Positions 50,815 through 60,283 are shown, counted from the first letter of the stretch. The stretch: DNA of 64,000 nt from Kribbella kalugense (GCF_004365875.1 NZ_SODF01000004.1:412299-476298), one strand, 5' to 3'. Notes: a model not told the origin generated them from the letters alone. Numbers and translations are program-made.

Positions 50815-53079
50815 ATGGTCGATCGAGCAGAGCAGCGGCGTAGTCGTGCCGAGGAGGCCGACGCGCTGCTGCAACTGCTGCTCGCGAAGGCTTGCGACGC
50901 CCTCGGTGTACCTGCCGAGGGCGTCGCCCTGGTTGCGGTCGGCGGATACGGGCGGGAGGAGCTGTCGCCGTACAGCGACCTCGACGTGATGCTCGTGCAC
51001 GCCGAGGGGTACCCGCGGATCGACGAGCTGGCTGCCCAAATCTGGTACCCGCTGTGGGACTCGCGGACCAAGCTCGACCACAGCGTCCGCACACTCGCGG
51101 AGGCACGGCAGGCCGCTGCTGCCGACGACCGCGTCGCTCTCGGACTGCTTGACGCGAGGCATGTCGCGGGGGACACCCACCTGACACTGCAGCTCCGGTC
51201 GGTGCTGATGGCGGACTGGCGGCGTACTGCGCGGTCGCGGCTGCCCGGACTGGCGCAGGCGTGCCGCGACCGGGCCTCCACGGTCGGTGAGCTCGCGCAC
51301 CTCGCAGAGCCCGATCTCAAGGAGGCGTACGGCGGTTTGCGCGATGCCGTCGTACTGCGGGCGTTGGTGGCCTCGTGGCTGATCGACGTACCGCATCCAG
51401 TGGTGGAGCGGGCGCGACGGGATCTGCTCGAGGTTCGCGACGTACTGCATGAGGTGGCTGGTCGGGCGACGGACCGGCTCGTGGCCGATCTGGCTGGTGA
51501 GGTGGCCGCTGGGCTCGGTATGTCTGGGCGGGACGAGTTGCTGCGCCACGTGTACGCGACGGGCCGGATGCTGGCCCACGTGTGCGACGTGTCCTGGCGA
51601 CGGGTCGAGAGCCTGATGACCAAGCCGCCGCGGTCCCGGCGCAGGGGGCGGACCGGTGGGCCGTTGCTGCTCGCGCTGGACGAGGGTGTGGGGCAACACG
51701 AGGGTGAAGTCGTGCTGATGCCGGACGCGCGCCCGGACCGGAACCCTGTGCTCGGTCTACGTGCTGCGGCGGTCGCAGCGGATCGTGAGCTCGTTCTGTC
51801 GCCTGCTGTTTGTGCACGGCTGGCGTCGTCGGCTGCTGATATGCCGGACCCGTGGCCGGGAGAGGCGCGGCGGTTGCTGTGTGCTCTGCTCGGTGCGGGC
51901 AGCGGACTGCTCGAAGTGTGGGAGGCGCTGGACCAGGCCGGCTACATCTCGCGGATCCTGCCCGAGTGGGACTCGGTGCGCTTCCGGCCACCGCAGTCCG
52001 CGATCCACCGCTTCACCGTCGACCGGCACCTGCTGGAGACCTGCGTCGAGGCATCGGCGATGGTCCGCGACGTACGGCGACCTGACCTGCTGCTGGTCGC
52101 CGCACTGGTGCACGACCTCGGTAAGGCTGTCGACGGCGACCACAGCGTCACCGGTGCGGTCATCGCGGCGAAGGTGGCGCGGCGGATCGGGTTCAACGAG
52201 GCCGATTCCGACACCATCACGCTGCTGGTCCGGCAGCACCTCATGCTCGCTCAGGTCGCCACACGGCGTGATCTGGACGACCCGATGACCGTCGACCTGG
52301 TTGCGGGCATCGTCCGCGACACGGAGACGCTGGACCTGCTGGAAGCTCTCACGTACGCCGATGCCCGGGCTGCGGGCCCAGCCGCGTCGTCACCCTGGCG
52401 GATGCGCTTGGTCGGCGAGCTGTGCCGACGGGTGCGCGGTGAGCTGTCCGGGGGAGGCGAGGGCATGTGGACCGACGCTCCGCCCATCCCCGTACCGGTT
52501 CTGAATCAGGTGGTCGGCGTAGGACGGCTTGGCCTGACACTCACCGACCATCACGGTGATCTGCGCGTCAACGTCGCCGTACCGGACCAAGTGGGCACGC
52601 TGTCGACGGTCGCCGCCGTACTGGCGGTCGAGCGCCTCTCAGTGCGGTCCGCCGTCATCACCTCGGTAGAGGGACTCGGCATCTCACAGTGGACCGTTGC
52701 CGGATCGCCGCCTGACCCAGTGCGGTTGCGGGACCGGCTCGCGGTGGCACTGCGCGACGACACCGATCTGGTACGCCGGTTGGCCGCGCGCGACTCGTCC
52801 GCAACACGCAGTCGGGTCGCCAGTCGGGTCGACCTGCTGCCGGAGGCGTCCGAGACAGCCACTGTGCTGCAGGTGCGGGCGCATGACCGCCCAGGCCTGC
52901 TGTACGACGTCACTGCGGCCATTGCGTCGACGGGGGCAGACATCCGCTCCGCTCACGTCAGCACGCTCGGCGCCGAGTGCGTGGACGTTTTCTACCTCAC
53001 CGATCGTCATGGCTCGCCGCTCGAGGACGAGGACGCGCGCACGACCGCCAAGTCCGTTCTGGACCGCCTGACCTTCTAG
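50815..53079 (+). CDS. glnD: PII nucleotidyltransferase GlnD
   Basis: 754 residues starting on the base after the glnK stop. The nucleotidyltransferase motif GGYGREELSPYSDLDVMLVH lies near residue 40, the HD domain LVHDLGKAVDGDHS near 430, and two ACT domains near 580 and 690-740 (HDRPGLLYDVTAAIAS). In actinobacteria the family member adenylylates PII. All domains are intact though the protein is shorter than the E. coli form. Confidence 0.95.
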   Translation: MVDRAEQRRSRAEEADALLQLLLAKACDALGVPAEGVALVAVGGYGREELSPYSDLDVMLVHAEGYPRIDELAAQIWYPLWDSRTKLDHSVRTLAEARQAAAADDRVALGLLDARHVAGDTHLTLQLRSVLMADWRRTARSRLPGLAQACRDRASTVGELAHLAEPDLKEAYGGLRDAVVLRALVASWLIDVPHPVVERARRDLLEVRDVLHEVAGRATDRLVADLAGEVAAGLGMSGRDELLRHVYATGRMLAHVCDVSWRRVESLMTKPPRSRRRGRTGGPLLLALDEGVGQHEGEVVLMPDARPDRNPVLGLRAAAVAADRELVLSPAVCARLASSAADMPDPWPGEARRLLCALLGAGSGLLEVWEALDQAGYISRILPEWDSVRFRPPQSAIHRFTVDRHLLETCVEASAMVRDVRRPDLLLVAALVHDLGKAVDGDHSVTGAVIAAKVARRIGFNEADSDTITLLVRQHLMLAQVATRRDLDDPMTVDLVAGIVRDTETLDLLEALTYADARAAGPAASSPWRMRLVGELCRRVRGELSGGGEGMWTDAPPIPVPVLNQVVGVGRLGLTLTDHHGDLRVNVAVPDQVGTLSTVAAVLAVERLSVRSAVITSVEGLGISQWTVAGSPPDPVRLRDRLAVALRDDTDLVRRLAARDSSATRSRVASRVDLLPEASETATVLQVRAHDRPGLLYDVTAAIASTGADIRSAHVSTLGAECVDVFYLTDRHGSPLEDEDARTTAKSVLDRLTF

Positions 53080-53081
53080 CG

Positions 53082-53429
53082 GGACACCTGGTCCAGCCGG
53101 TCGAGACCGGCCTGGCTCGGTTGACCAGGGCCTTCCTCGCCGTCGGGCCGAAGTACATGGCGATCTGGGCCGGCGGCGCGATTCCTGAGCGGAAGAAGCA
53201 GCTCGACGAGGCCGAGGTCGACCGTCAGCTCGCCGAGCCGGTCCGTGAGCTGCTGCGGCGCGGTGCAGCGGACAAGACGATCCGCACCGACCTGCCGACG
53301 GAGGTGCTCTTCCAGCTGTACACAGCGTTGCTGGAACGCGCTTTGGTCATGGTGATGCGACGCGAGCTCGGAGCCGAGCAGGCCACCGCGGCCGTGCTCG
53401 GCGTCTTCCTGCGCGGTGCTACCGCTTAA
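53082..53429 (+). pseudogene. Remnant of a TetR regulator (C-terminal part only)
   Basis: After the glnD stop an open frame reads as a TetR C-terminal ligand domain (VETGLARLTRAFLAVGPKYMAIW, then LLRRGAADKTIRTDLPTEVLFQLYTALLERALVMVM) and ends normally in RGATA. The helix-turn-helix domain and a proper start codon with ribosome site are missing, since glnD occupies the position they would need. A shorter TTG-initiated product is possible but would lack the DNA-binding part. This accounts for most of the 360-bp gap after glnD. Confidence 0.65.
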
Positions 53430-53439
53430 AGTCAGCCGG

Positions 53440-54480
53440 GTGGACGTCGTAACAGCTCTCCAACATCAAGCCGTCGCCTGCGAGGACCTGGGGTCCCCGA
53501 TGTACGCCGAACTGCTTCGGCTGCTCGTCGACGACTACGAGGTCGGTGGCGTATCCGTCGAGGTGCTGGACGGATATGACGGCCAGTCGTTCGGTTCGGC
53601 GATCGGACTGCGGCTGCTGGCTGCTGTGCACGGTCTGGTGCTCTCCGGTACGGCGCCTGAGCTGGCCGCGTTCTACCCGAGCGTCGGCGGGACGTGGGAC
53701 CCGGTGCTCGGGTGGGAGGCGTTCGAGCAGGTGCTGCAGTCGCGGATCGGAGAGGTGCGGTCGCTGTTGACTCAGCCGCCGCAGACCAACGAGGTGGGAC
53801 GGTCGGCTGCGCTGTACGGCGGTCTGCTGAAGCTGGTCGAGGCTGTGCCGCTGCCGGTGCGCCTGTTCGAGATCGGCGCGTCGGGTGGGTTGAACCTGCG
53901 AGCGGACCGATACCGGTACGTCGCGGACGGGACGTCGTACGGGCCGGAGGACAGTCCGGTGGTGTTCGATCCGGCGTGGTCGGGACAGGTGCCGTCGGTG
54001 GAGCTACGGATCGCGGAGCGGGTCGGGTGTGACATCGCGCCCGTCAACCCGCTGACGACGGACGGCGCGCTCACGCTGACGTCGTACGTCTGGCCTGACA
54101 TGGCTGACCGGCTGGAGCGGCTGCGTGGTGCGCTGGTGATCGCCCGGGACGTGCCGGCCGACGTACGACGTGAGGACGCCGTCTCGTTCCTGCGTGGGCT
54201 GGAGTTGTCGGAGGGGCACGTGACCGTCGTGTGGCACTCGATCATGTGGCAGTACCTGAGCCGTGCGGACCGGACTGCAATAGAAGCGCGGCTGGACGAG
54301 CTGGGTGCACAAGCCACCGAGTCCACGCCGCTGGCGCACCTCAGCCTGGAGCCGCACGCCGAGCGGGATACGGACGGTTGGGAGTACCGCGTCGATCTCC
54401 GGACCTGGCCGGGCGGGAAGCTGCGGATGCTGGGCACTGCAGCACCCCACGGTCAGGAGCTGGTCTGGGGAGCTAGCTGA
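53440..54480 (+). CDS. DUF2332 protein
   Basis: 346 residues from GTG. The layout matches DUF2332: LRLLAAVHGLVLSGTAPELAAFYPS near residue 60, TNEVGRSAALYGGLL near 120, RLFEIGASGGLNLRADRY near 145, and VTVVWHSIMWQYL near 265. The central GASGGLNL resembles a methyltransferase nucleotide-binding loop, so SAM binding has been suggested; activity is unknown. Its 3' end overlaps the convergent arginase-like gene by eight bases. Confidence 0.85.
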   Translation: MDVVTALQHQAVACEDLGSPMYAELLRLLVDDYEVGGVSVEVLDGYDGQSFGSAIGLRLLAAVHGLVLSGTAPELAAFYPSVGGTWDPVLGWEAFEQVLQSRIGEVRSLLTQPPQTNEVGRSAALYGGLLKLVEAVPLPVRLFEIGASGGLNLRADRYRYVADGTSYGPEDSPVVFDPAWSGQVPSVELRIAERVGCDIAPVNPLTTDGALTLTSYVWPDMADRLERLRGALVIARDVPADVRREDAVSFLRGLELSEGHVTVVWHSIMWQYLSRADRTAIEARLDELGAQATESTPLAHLSLEPHAERDTDGWEYRVDLRTWPGGKLRMLGTAAPHGQELVWGAS

Positions 54481-55354
54481 GTACTGCGACCAGGGTGTCG
54501 GTGAGCTCGGCCGCGTACCTGCCGTCGGGGTCCAGGTCCGGGTCGAAGATGCCGATGTCGAAGCCGACGCATTTTGGCGAGGCGAGCAGCGGTTGCAGAA
54601 GCGCTCGCAGTTGGTCGTGATTGATTCCGCCCGGATCCGGACTGTCGACGGCCGGCATGATCGCGGCGTCCAGGATGTCCACGTCCAGGTGCACCCAGAA
54701 CCCGTCGAGCTCGTCGCGTTCGAGGTGCTCGAGCGTCCCGCTTGCCGCTGCCTGCGGATCCGCGGCGATCTGGAGCGCTCGCCACACCGGGATCCCGGCC
54801 TTCTCGACATCCGCGACGTACTCGTCGTCCTCCCGGATCCCGAGCAGCACGGCGTCGCTGTCCCGCGTGTACGGCGCTCGTCCTTCGAGGTCCGTCAGAT
54901 CGGGCTGCCCGCGTCCGGTGATCAACGCCAGCGCCTCACCGCCCGCGGCCCCGACGTACGGCGAGTTGTCGACGGTCCGGAAGTCCGAGTGCCCGTCGAC
55001 GTACACGACGCCGTACCGCCCAAGCCGCTTCAACGCCAACGCCGGCCCGAGCAGGTTGCTGCACTCACCGCCGAGCAGCACCACGAACTTCCTCTGCTCC
55101 ACAAACCCGCCAACCCGATCCGCCAGCTTCACCGAGTACGCCGCCATCGCCGCAGCATTGAACACTCCGTCGCCCGGCTTCCACCCCGCCACGTCGTACC
55201 GCGGCGGCGTCACACACCCACCGTCCTCACCCCCGATCCGCCCCACAAACCCCAGATCCCGCACCGCCCCAGCCAACTTGTAGCAACCGGGCACCACCCC
55301 GGCCTTCGGTGCCCGCAGACCGAGGTTGGAAGGCCCCTCCACCACAACTCGCAT
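54473..55354 (-). CDS. Arginase/agmatinase-fold protein with altered metal ligand
   Basis: 293 residues from an ATG with AGGTGG upstream (a GTG three codons earlier also fits). The ureohydrolase fold is shown by VVLLGGECSNLLG near residue 93, YVDGHSDF near 120 and HLDVDILD near 220. Canonical ureohydrolases carry GGDHS at the first site; here the Asp-His pair is Glu-Cys, while the DGHSD and DVDILD ligands are kept. It may use another metal or have changed substrate (formiminoglutamase-like). It stands alone on this strand. Confidence 0.85.
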   Translation of the reverse strand: MRVVVEGPSNLGLRAPKAGVVPGCYKLAGAVRDLGFVGRIGGEDGGCVTPPRYDVAGWKPGDGVFNAAAMAAYSVKLADRVGGFVEQRKFVVLLGGECSNLLGPALALKRLGRYGVVYVDGHSDFRTVDNSPYVGAAGGEALALITGRGQPDLTDLEGRAPYTRDSDAVLLGIREDDEYVADVEKAGIPVWRALQIAADPQAAASGTLEHLERDELDGFWVHLDVDILDAAIMPAVDSPDPGGINHDQLRALLQPLLASPKCVGFDIGIFDPDLDPDGRYAAELTDTLVAVLS

Positions 55355-55427
55355 CCGAGCCACCTAACCGCTGAAGGAATGGTTACCGGTTAAAGCCTGG
55401 CGAGCCGATCCACCCCTGTCAATCGCT

Positions 55428-55524
55428 GACTCAGCCCTGGTACACCGAGTCAGCCTCCGGTACGCCGAGTCAGTCCTGCTGCGCCGAGTCAGCCTGGGTA
55501 CGCCGCGTCAGTCCTGGGTACGAC
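55428..55524. repeat. Five degenerate 19-20-bp tandem repeats at a gene end
   Basis: Units of the type gagtcagcctgggtacgcc start at 55428, 55447, 55467, 55486 and 55505. The last unit holds the stop codon of the hypothetical gene at 55508; on that strand each upstream copy contains the same TGA. This suggests repeated duplication of the gene's terminal segment. Confidence 0.8.
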
Positions 55525-56530
55525 CCTGCGCCGGCGCCGGCCCCTTCGTCGGCTGGCCGGTTGGCCGGCGAGACCCCTGCCCCAACTGAGGTCGCTTCGC
55601 GACAGCTCGCCCGGCCGGGGCGGACCCGCTCAAGAACTTGCCCACAGCAGGCACCTCCGCAGCCTTCGCCTCGGCGGGCGCCTCCTGAGCCTTCGGCTCC
55701 GGCTTGGCGGGCGCCTCGGCACGCTGCTGCTGCATCCCGTCAGCTGCGGTCGGGCGATCCGCGCGCTGGGATCGCTGCCGGATCTCGTCCACCTTCGCGT
55801 TGAGAGCCTTGCTGATCTCGCCGGCCACGTGCTGTCCGGCTTCCGGTGAGCGTTGGGCGAGTGAGTCCCACTGCGGGTGAAGCATCGTCGTGATCAGCTC
55901 ACGCCGAACTGCCTGCCGGTCCGCGCCCTCGGGCGGTGCGACTTCCTGCAGCCGGTTCTGTACGACGGCCTCCGCCAGCTGATCGAAATGCATCATCGCC
56001 GGCCCTTGGCTGAGCCGGTTGATCAACTCCAGCCGGTCGACCCGCGGTCCGGACGCTTGCTGAACCAGATCGTTCGTGGCGGCGTACGCGCCGGACAGCT
56101 CACTGGCGTCGAACGGCAGGCGTGGGTATCCGGCCAACCTGGTGAAGGTCGCGAAGTCGCTTGTGGTGCGGACGGACGCCACGCCGTCATGCAGCCCCTG
56201 CGCCTGTTTCGTTCCGACCGCGTTGGCCTCGCCCGGTGCGTCCACGGCCATCCCGGCCTGCGTGACTCGGTTGAGAACCATCGCCAAAGCGCGTGCCTGC
56301 CGCCGAGGGCTTTCGGTCGGTTGCCTCGTCAGCCCGTCACGAAGCAGGGGCTCGTGGATCCCGATCGCACCGGTGCGCTGGTCGAAGCCGCCCGGTCCGC
56401 TTGTTGCGTACAGCTCGCGGTTCCAACGGTCGACGCCGGTCGGTTGGAGCTGCCGCGCCAGGTCGTACAGCCGCGTGAACTCGCGGTACGTCGGCGAGTC
56501 CTCGGGGACGCGCTCGCCGGACTCAGGCAT
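55508..56530 (-). CDS. Unknown protein, possibly an inactivated metallopeptidase-like fold
   Basis: 340 residues; family not recognised. The N-terminal two thirds look globular (GAIGIHEPLLRDGL, QARALAMVLNRVTQAGM, LHDGVASVRTTSDFATFTRLAGY); the last 100 residues are low-complexity Ala/Pro/Gln/Lys. The segment VLNRVTQAGM sits where a zinc protease would carry HExxH, with N, R and Q in place of the ligands; this comparison is mine and uncertain. No signal peptide. It overlaps the next gene by eight bases, forming a pair. Confidence 0.6.
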   Translation of the reverse strand: MPESGERVPEDSPTYREFTRLYDLARQLQPTGVDRWNRELYATSGPGGFDQRTGAIGIHEPLLRDGLTRQPTESPRRQARALAMVLNRVTQAGMAVDAPGEANAVGTKQAQGLHDGVASVRTTSDFATFTRLAGYPRLPFDASELSGAYAATNDLVQQASGPRVDRLELINRLSQGPAMMHFDQLAEAVVQNRLQEVAPPEGADRQAVRRELITTMLHPQWDSLAQRSPEAGQHVAGEISKALNAKVDEIRQRSQRADRPTAADGMQQQRAEAPAKPEPKAQEAPAEAKAAEVPAVGKFLSGSAPAGRAVAKRPQLGQGSRRPTGQPTKGPAPAQGRTQD

Positions 56531-56966
56531 TCGGGAACGGCACGTCGGTCAGCGGGAACGGTGGGTCGCGGATCCAGTCCTCCATGGACTGGAGATCGTC
56601 CGTCATCGCGCGGATGTCGTCCTCCTCGTCCGCGGTTGCGCGATCGGCGAGCTCCCAGATCCTGCGGCGCCCGTCAGCGAGCATCGCGATCATCTCCTCG
56701 TCGGTCCCCTTCGGCGGGTAGACCTCGATGTGAATCCGCACTGCCTCCCGGTACAGCTCGCTCCGCTCGAGCGGCGGAGGCGGCGGCTCGGCGAGGTCGC
56801 CGATGAGTTGTGCGGTCCAGGTGCGGTCGTGCTCGGAGGCGTCGGCCGGCACGAGAGCCCGCAGCTTGTCCTGCTCAGCTGAGAGATCTCCCGGCTGACC
56901 GCTGTGGTGCATCCGGTCGTACGCGCGGTTGAAGGCCATGTTGAAGGCAGGTATGTCGAGGGGCAT
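56523..56966 (-). CDS. Unknown acidic protein paired with the gene at 55508
   Basis: 147 residues from ATG with AAGGAG eight bases upstream. Sequence starts MPLDIPAFNMAFNRAYDRMHHSGQ and includes a proline run (PPPPPL) and an acidic C-terminal part (TADEEDDIRAMTDDLQSMEDW). No family recognised and no membrane or signal segment. It is first in a two-gene unit, its stop overlapping the start of the 340-residue protein, so the two probably act together. Confidence 0.65.
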   Translation of the reverse strand: MPLDIPAFNMAFNRAYDRMHHSGQPGDLSAEQDKLRALVPADASEHDRTWTAQLIGDLAEPPPPPLERSELYREAVRIHIEVYPPKGTDEEMIAMLADGRRRIWELADRATADEEDDIRAMTDDLQSMEDWIRDPPFPLTDVPFPNA

Positions 56967-57100
56967 TTGCGGCTCCTTGGGGGCAGGCTGCGTTGGGAGC
57001 ACGGTATCGAGGTTCGGGCCGACAGCGTGGGAGTTATCCACAGGTTGCGGGGCCGGTAGACTCGGGGAGTTCATCGCTTCGACGAAACGGACTGTTTCTC

Positions 57101-58663
57101 GTGTTCGACACGCTTTCCGATCGGCTCTCCACCGCGTTCAAGAATCTGCGGGGCAAGGGCAAGCTGACTGACGCCGATATCGACGCGACCACCCGGGAGA
57201 TCCGGATCGCGTTGCTGGAGGCCGATGTCGCGCTGCCGGTGGTGCGGGAGTTCATCGCGGCGGTGCGTGAGCGGGCCAGCGGGGCCGAGGTGCGCGGCGG
57301 GCTGAACCCGGCGCAGCAGGTGATCAAGATCGTCAACGAGGAACTGGTCAAGATCCTCGGCGGCGAGACCCGCGAGCTGCGGATGGCGAAGCGGCCGCCG
57401 ACGGTGATCATGCTGGCCGGTCTGCAGGGTGCGGGTAAGACGACCCTGGCCGGCAAGCTCGCCAAGTGGCTGAAGGAGACCCAGCACCAGACGCCGATGC
57501 TGGTCGCCGCGGACCTCCAGCGGCCGAACGCGGTCACCCAGCTGCAGGTGGTCGGCGACCGCGCCGGCGTACCGGTGTTCGCGCCCGAGCCCGGCAACGG
57601 CGTCGGTGACCCGGTCGATGTGGCCCGCAAGGCGATGGACGAGGCGCGGACCAAGCAGCACAGTGTGGTCATCGTCGACACGGCCGGCCGGCTGGGTGTC
57701 GACGAAGAGCTGATGAAGCAGGCCGCCGACATCCGCGACGCGGTGAACCCTGACGAGATCCTGTTCGTAGTCGACGCGATGATCGGTCAGGACGCGGTCA
57801 ACACCGCGCAGGCCTTCCTCGACGGGGTCGGCTTCGACGGCGTCGTACTGTCCAAGCTGGACGGTGACGCCCGCGGTGGTGCCGCGCTGTCGATCGCGCA
57901 GGTCACCGGCCGTCAGGTGATGTTCGCCAGCAACGGCGAGAAGCTCGAGGACTTCGACGTCTTCCACCCCGACCGGATGGCTTCGCGCATCCTCGGTATG
58001 GGCGACGTGATGAGCCTGATCGAGTCCGCCGAGCGCAGCTTCGACGCGGAGGAGGCCGCCAAGACCGCGGCCAAGCTGCAGAAGCGCGGCGGCAAGGACT
58101 TCACCCTGGACGACTTCCTCGCCCAGATGCAGTCGGTCCGCAAGATGGGCCCGCTGACCAAGATCTTCGGCATGCTGCCCGGTGCGAACCAGTTCAAGGA
58201 CCAGCTGGAGAACTTCGACGAGCGCGAGATCGACCGGATCGAGGCGGTCATCCACTCGATGACGCCGGCCGAGCGGACCGATCCGAACATCATCAACGGC
58301 TCCCGCCGGGCCCGGATCGCGAAGGGTTCGGGCACCGAGGTGGCCACCGTCAGCGGTCTGGTCGAGCGGTTCTTCGAGGCGCGCAAGATGATGTCCGCGA
58401 TGGCGTCCGGCAAGGGCATGCCGGGGATGCCCGGGATGCCGGGCATGCCGGGAGCGGGTGCGGGCGGCGCGCGGAAGGCGAAGCAGCAGGCGAAGAAGGG
58501 CAAGAAGCGCGGCTCCGGCAACCCGGCCAAGCGGGCGAACCAGGGCACCCCGCAGCCGCAGGCCCCGCAGCCGGGTGAGCTGCCCGCCGCGTTCGGTGGC
58601 GGCCAGAACGGCGGCGACTTCGAACTACCCGACGACCTGAAGAAGATGCTCGGCGGCAACTGA
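57101..58663 (+). CDS. ffh: Signal recognition particle protein Ffh
   Basis: 520 residues; GTG start gives the usual MFDTLSDRLSTAFKNL. The NG domain shows GLQGAGKTTLAGKLA near residue 107, DTAGRLGVDEEL near 190 and SKLDGDARGGAAL near 250. The M domain begins near 325 with FTLDDFLAQMQSVRKMGPL and holds Met-rich segments (MPGMPGMPGMPG near 445). The C terminus is Gly/Lys/Pro-rich. Together with 4.5S RNA and FtsY it targets membrane proteins. No SRP RNA gene was seen in the window. Confidence 0.97.
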   Translation: MFDTLSDRLSTAFKNLRGKGKLTDADIDATTREIRIALLEADVALPVVREFIAAVRERASGAEVRGGLNPAQQVIKIVNEELVKILGGETRELRMAKRPPTVIMLAGLQGAGKTTLAGKLAKWLKETQHQTPMLVAADLQRPNAVTQLQVVGDRAGVPVFAPEPGNGVGDPVDVARKAMDEARTKQHSVVIVDTAGRLGVDEELMKQAADIRDAVNPDEILFVVDAMIGQDAVNTAQAFLDGVGFDGVVLSKLDGDARGGAALSIAQVTGRQVMFASNGEKLEDFDVFHPDRMASRILGMGDVMSLIESAERSFDAEEAAKTAAKLQKRGGKDFTLDDFLAQMQSVRKMGPLTKIFGMLPGANQFKDQLENFDEREIDRIEAVIHSMTPAERTDPNIINGSRRARIAKGSGTEVATVSGLVERFFEARKMMSAMASGKGMPGMPGMPGMPGAGAGGARKAKQQAKKGKKRGSGNPAKRANQGTPQPQAPQPGELPAAFGGGQNGGDFELPDDLKKMLGGN

Positions 58664-58871
58664 CCACTGCCGAAGGCACGACAGATACCGCCCCAAAGGG
58701 CAGTGTCCGCAGTGTGAACTCTTCGCGACCACACGCTGCACACGCCCGCGGAAAACCGTTCACCGTATGCAGCGGCGCACGGTGACTGGTTGATCACGAC
58801 CCTGTGACGGCTAAGATCGTGCCTACGCCCGAGAGACACACCACCTGCGGAATGCGTCGAGGACGGTTCGG

Positions 58872-60230
58872 ATGAGGCAGCAGTTCAAGAACCTGGACAC
58901 GTGGCGGGGCAAGTTGTCCGCCGCTTGTACCTGCTTGGCGCCGCCTACTGCCATGGTCGCCGTGTTCGTCGTCGGCGGCGTCACCTCGAACACGTTCATC
59001 GTCGACGCGCAGGCGCTGGCCGCTCCCCGCCAGGACGCCGTCTTCGACGACCTGGCCAACAAGGTCCCGGCCGAGCCCGGCGTCGACGGCAGTCTGCCGA
59101 CGCAGGAGAAGTCCACGATCCAGGTCCCGCTCACCGGTACGACGGACGGCACCGTGCAGCCGATCCAGGGTGTCATCGGCGATACCTCGGGGATCCCGGG
59201 GACGGTGCTGGCGGCGTACCAGAAGGCAGCCAACGATCTCGCGCTGTCGATGCCGGGCTGTCACCTCACCTGGCCGCTGCTCGCGGGGATCGGCAAGGTC
59301 GAGTCCGACCACGCCAGCGGCGGCAAGGTCGACGCGAGCGGCAACACCCGCGGCAAGATCCTCGGCCCGGTCCTCGACGGCGGCCCCGGGATGGCGGCGA
59401 TCGCCGACACCGACCAGGGCGTGTACGACGGGAACGCGACCTGGGACCGTGCGGTCGGGCCGATGCAGTTCGTCCCAGGCACCTGGCGGACGTTCGGCGC
59501 GGACGGCAACGGTGACGGGCTCAAGGATCCGCACAACGTGTTCGACGCGGCCCGGGCGGCGGGGGACTACCTCTGCGCCGGCGGCGCGAACCTGGCCGAC
59601 CCGCAGGGCCTGGTCCAGGCTGTGCTGACCTACAACCACTCGATGGAGTACGTCTCGACCGTTCTCCGGTGGATGCAGTCCTACAGCAAGGACACCGTGT
59701 CGGTGCCGGACAAGCCGGGCACGATCGACATTCCGGGTGACGGCGGCAACAACAACGAGGACCACGACCGCACCGGGACCACGCCGCCGCCGACCACGCC
59801 TACCTCGGCCCCGACCACCGTGCCGACGACTGCTACGACGCCGACGATCGTCCCGACGACATCGCGTCCGACCGCCGGGCACACGACGACGAGGCCGGTC
59901 ACGCCGACGATCACGCCGACCCACGGCCCGGGTACGACGAAGCCGCCGACGACCCCCACCAAGCCGCCGTACACGCCGCCGCCGAGCACGCCCCCGACGA
60001 CTCCGCCGACGACTCCGGGCGACCCGACCTGTACGCCGACTCCGACGCCGACCGACACCCCGACGCCGACCCCGACGCCGACTCCCACCCCGCCGCCGAG
60101 CGGGGACCCCACGGTGACGCCGACGCCCACGCCGACCCCGACGCCCAGTCCGTGCAGCTCGACGGGCCCGGAGGGTGATCCGACCAAGACGGCGGCCACC
60201 CCGAGCGACGCGCCCTCGCCGGCCAAGTAA
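58872..60230 (+). CDS. Secreted lytic transglycosylase with Pro/Thr tail, copy 1
   Basis: 452 residues. A hydrophobic N-terminal segment acts as signal or anchor. The SLT-like domain runs from about residue 110 to 275: LTWPLLAGIGKVESDHA carries the likely catalytic Glu, TWDRAVGPMQFVPGTWRTFG and DGLKDPHNVFDAARAAGDYLC follow. The last 150 residues are Pro/Thr-rich (PTPTPTP type), a wall-spanning stalk. It should cut peptidoglycan glycan strands. A paralog follows directly at 60369. Confidence 0.92.
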   Translation: MRQQFKNLDTWRGKLSAACTCLAPPTAMVAVFVVGGVTSNTFIVDAQALAAPRQDAVFDDLANKVPAEPGVDGSLPTQEKSTIQVPLTGTTDGTVQPIQGVIGDTSGIPGTVLAAYQKAANDLALSMPGCHLTWPLLAGIGKVESDHASGGKVDASGNTRGKILGPVLDGGPGMAAIADTDQGVYDGNATWDRAVGPMQFVPGTWRTFGADGNGDGLKDPHNVFDAARAAGDYLCAGGANLADPQGLVQAVLTYNHSMEYVSTVLRWMQSYSKDTVSVPDKPGTIDIPGDGGNNNEDHDRTGTTPPPTTPTSAPTTVPTTATTPTIVPTTSRPTAGHTTTRPVTPTITPTHGPGTTKPPTTPTKPPYTPPPSTPPTTPPTTPGDPTCTPTPTPTDTPTPTPTPTPTPPPSGDPTVTPTPTPTPTPSPCSSTGPEGDPTKTAATPSDAPSPAK

Positions 60231-60256
60231 GATCCAGGCACCCGTTCGCAGGCCCT

Positions 60257-60283
60257 CCGAGGTAGCGGCAATCGTTACCTCGG
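60257..60283 (+). terminator. Hairpin between the two transglycosylase genes
   Basis: The perfect 8-bp arms ccgaggta/tacctcgg with an 11-base loop lie 26 bp after the first gene's stop; a cggtttt stretch follows. It probably ends the first transcript; the remaining 85 bp before the second gene may hold its promoter. Confidence 0.55.

Noticed and set aside
58664..58871. c-di-AMP (ydaO) riboswitch before the first transglycosylase gene
   Set aside because: Only weak dyads (caccgt/acggtg and cactgcc/ggcagtg) were seen; the conserved riboswitch core could not be recognised by eye.
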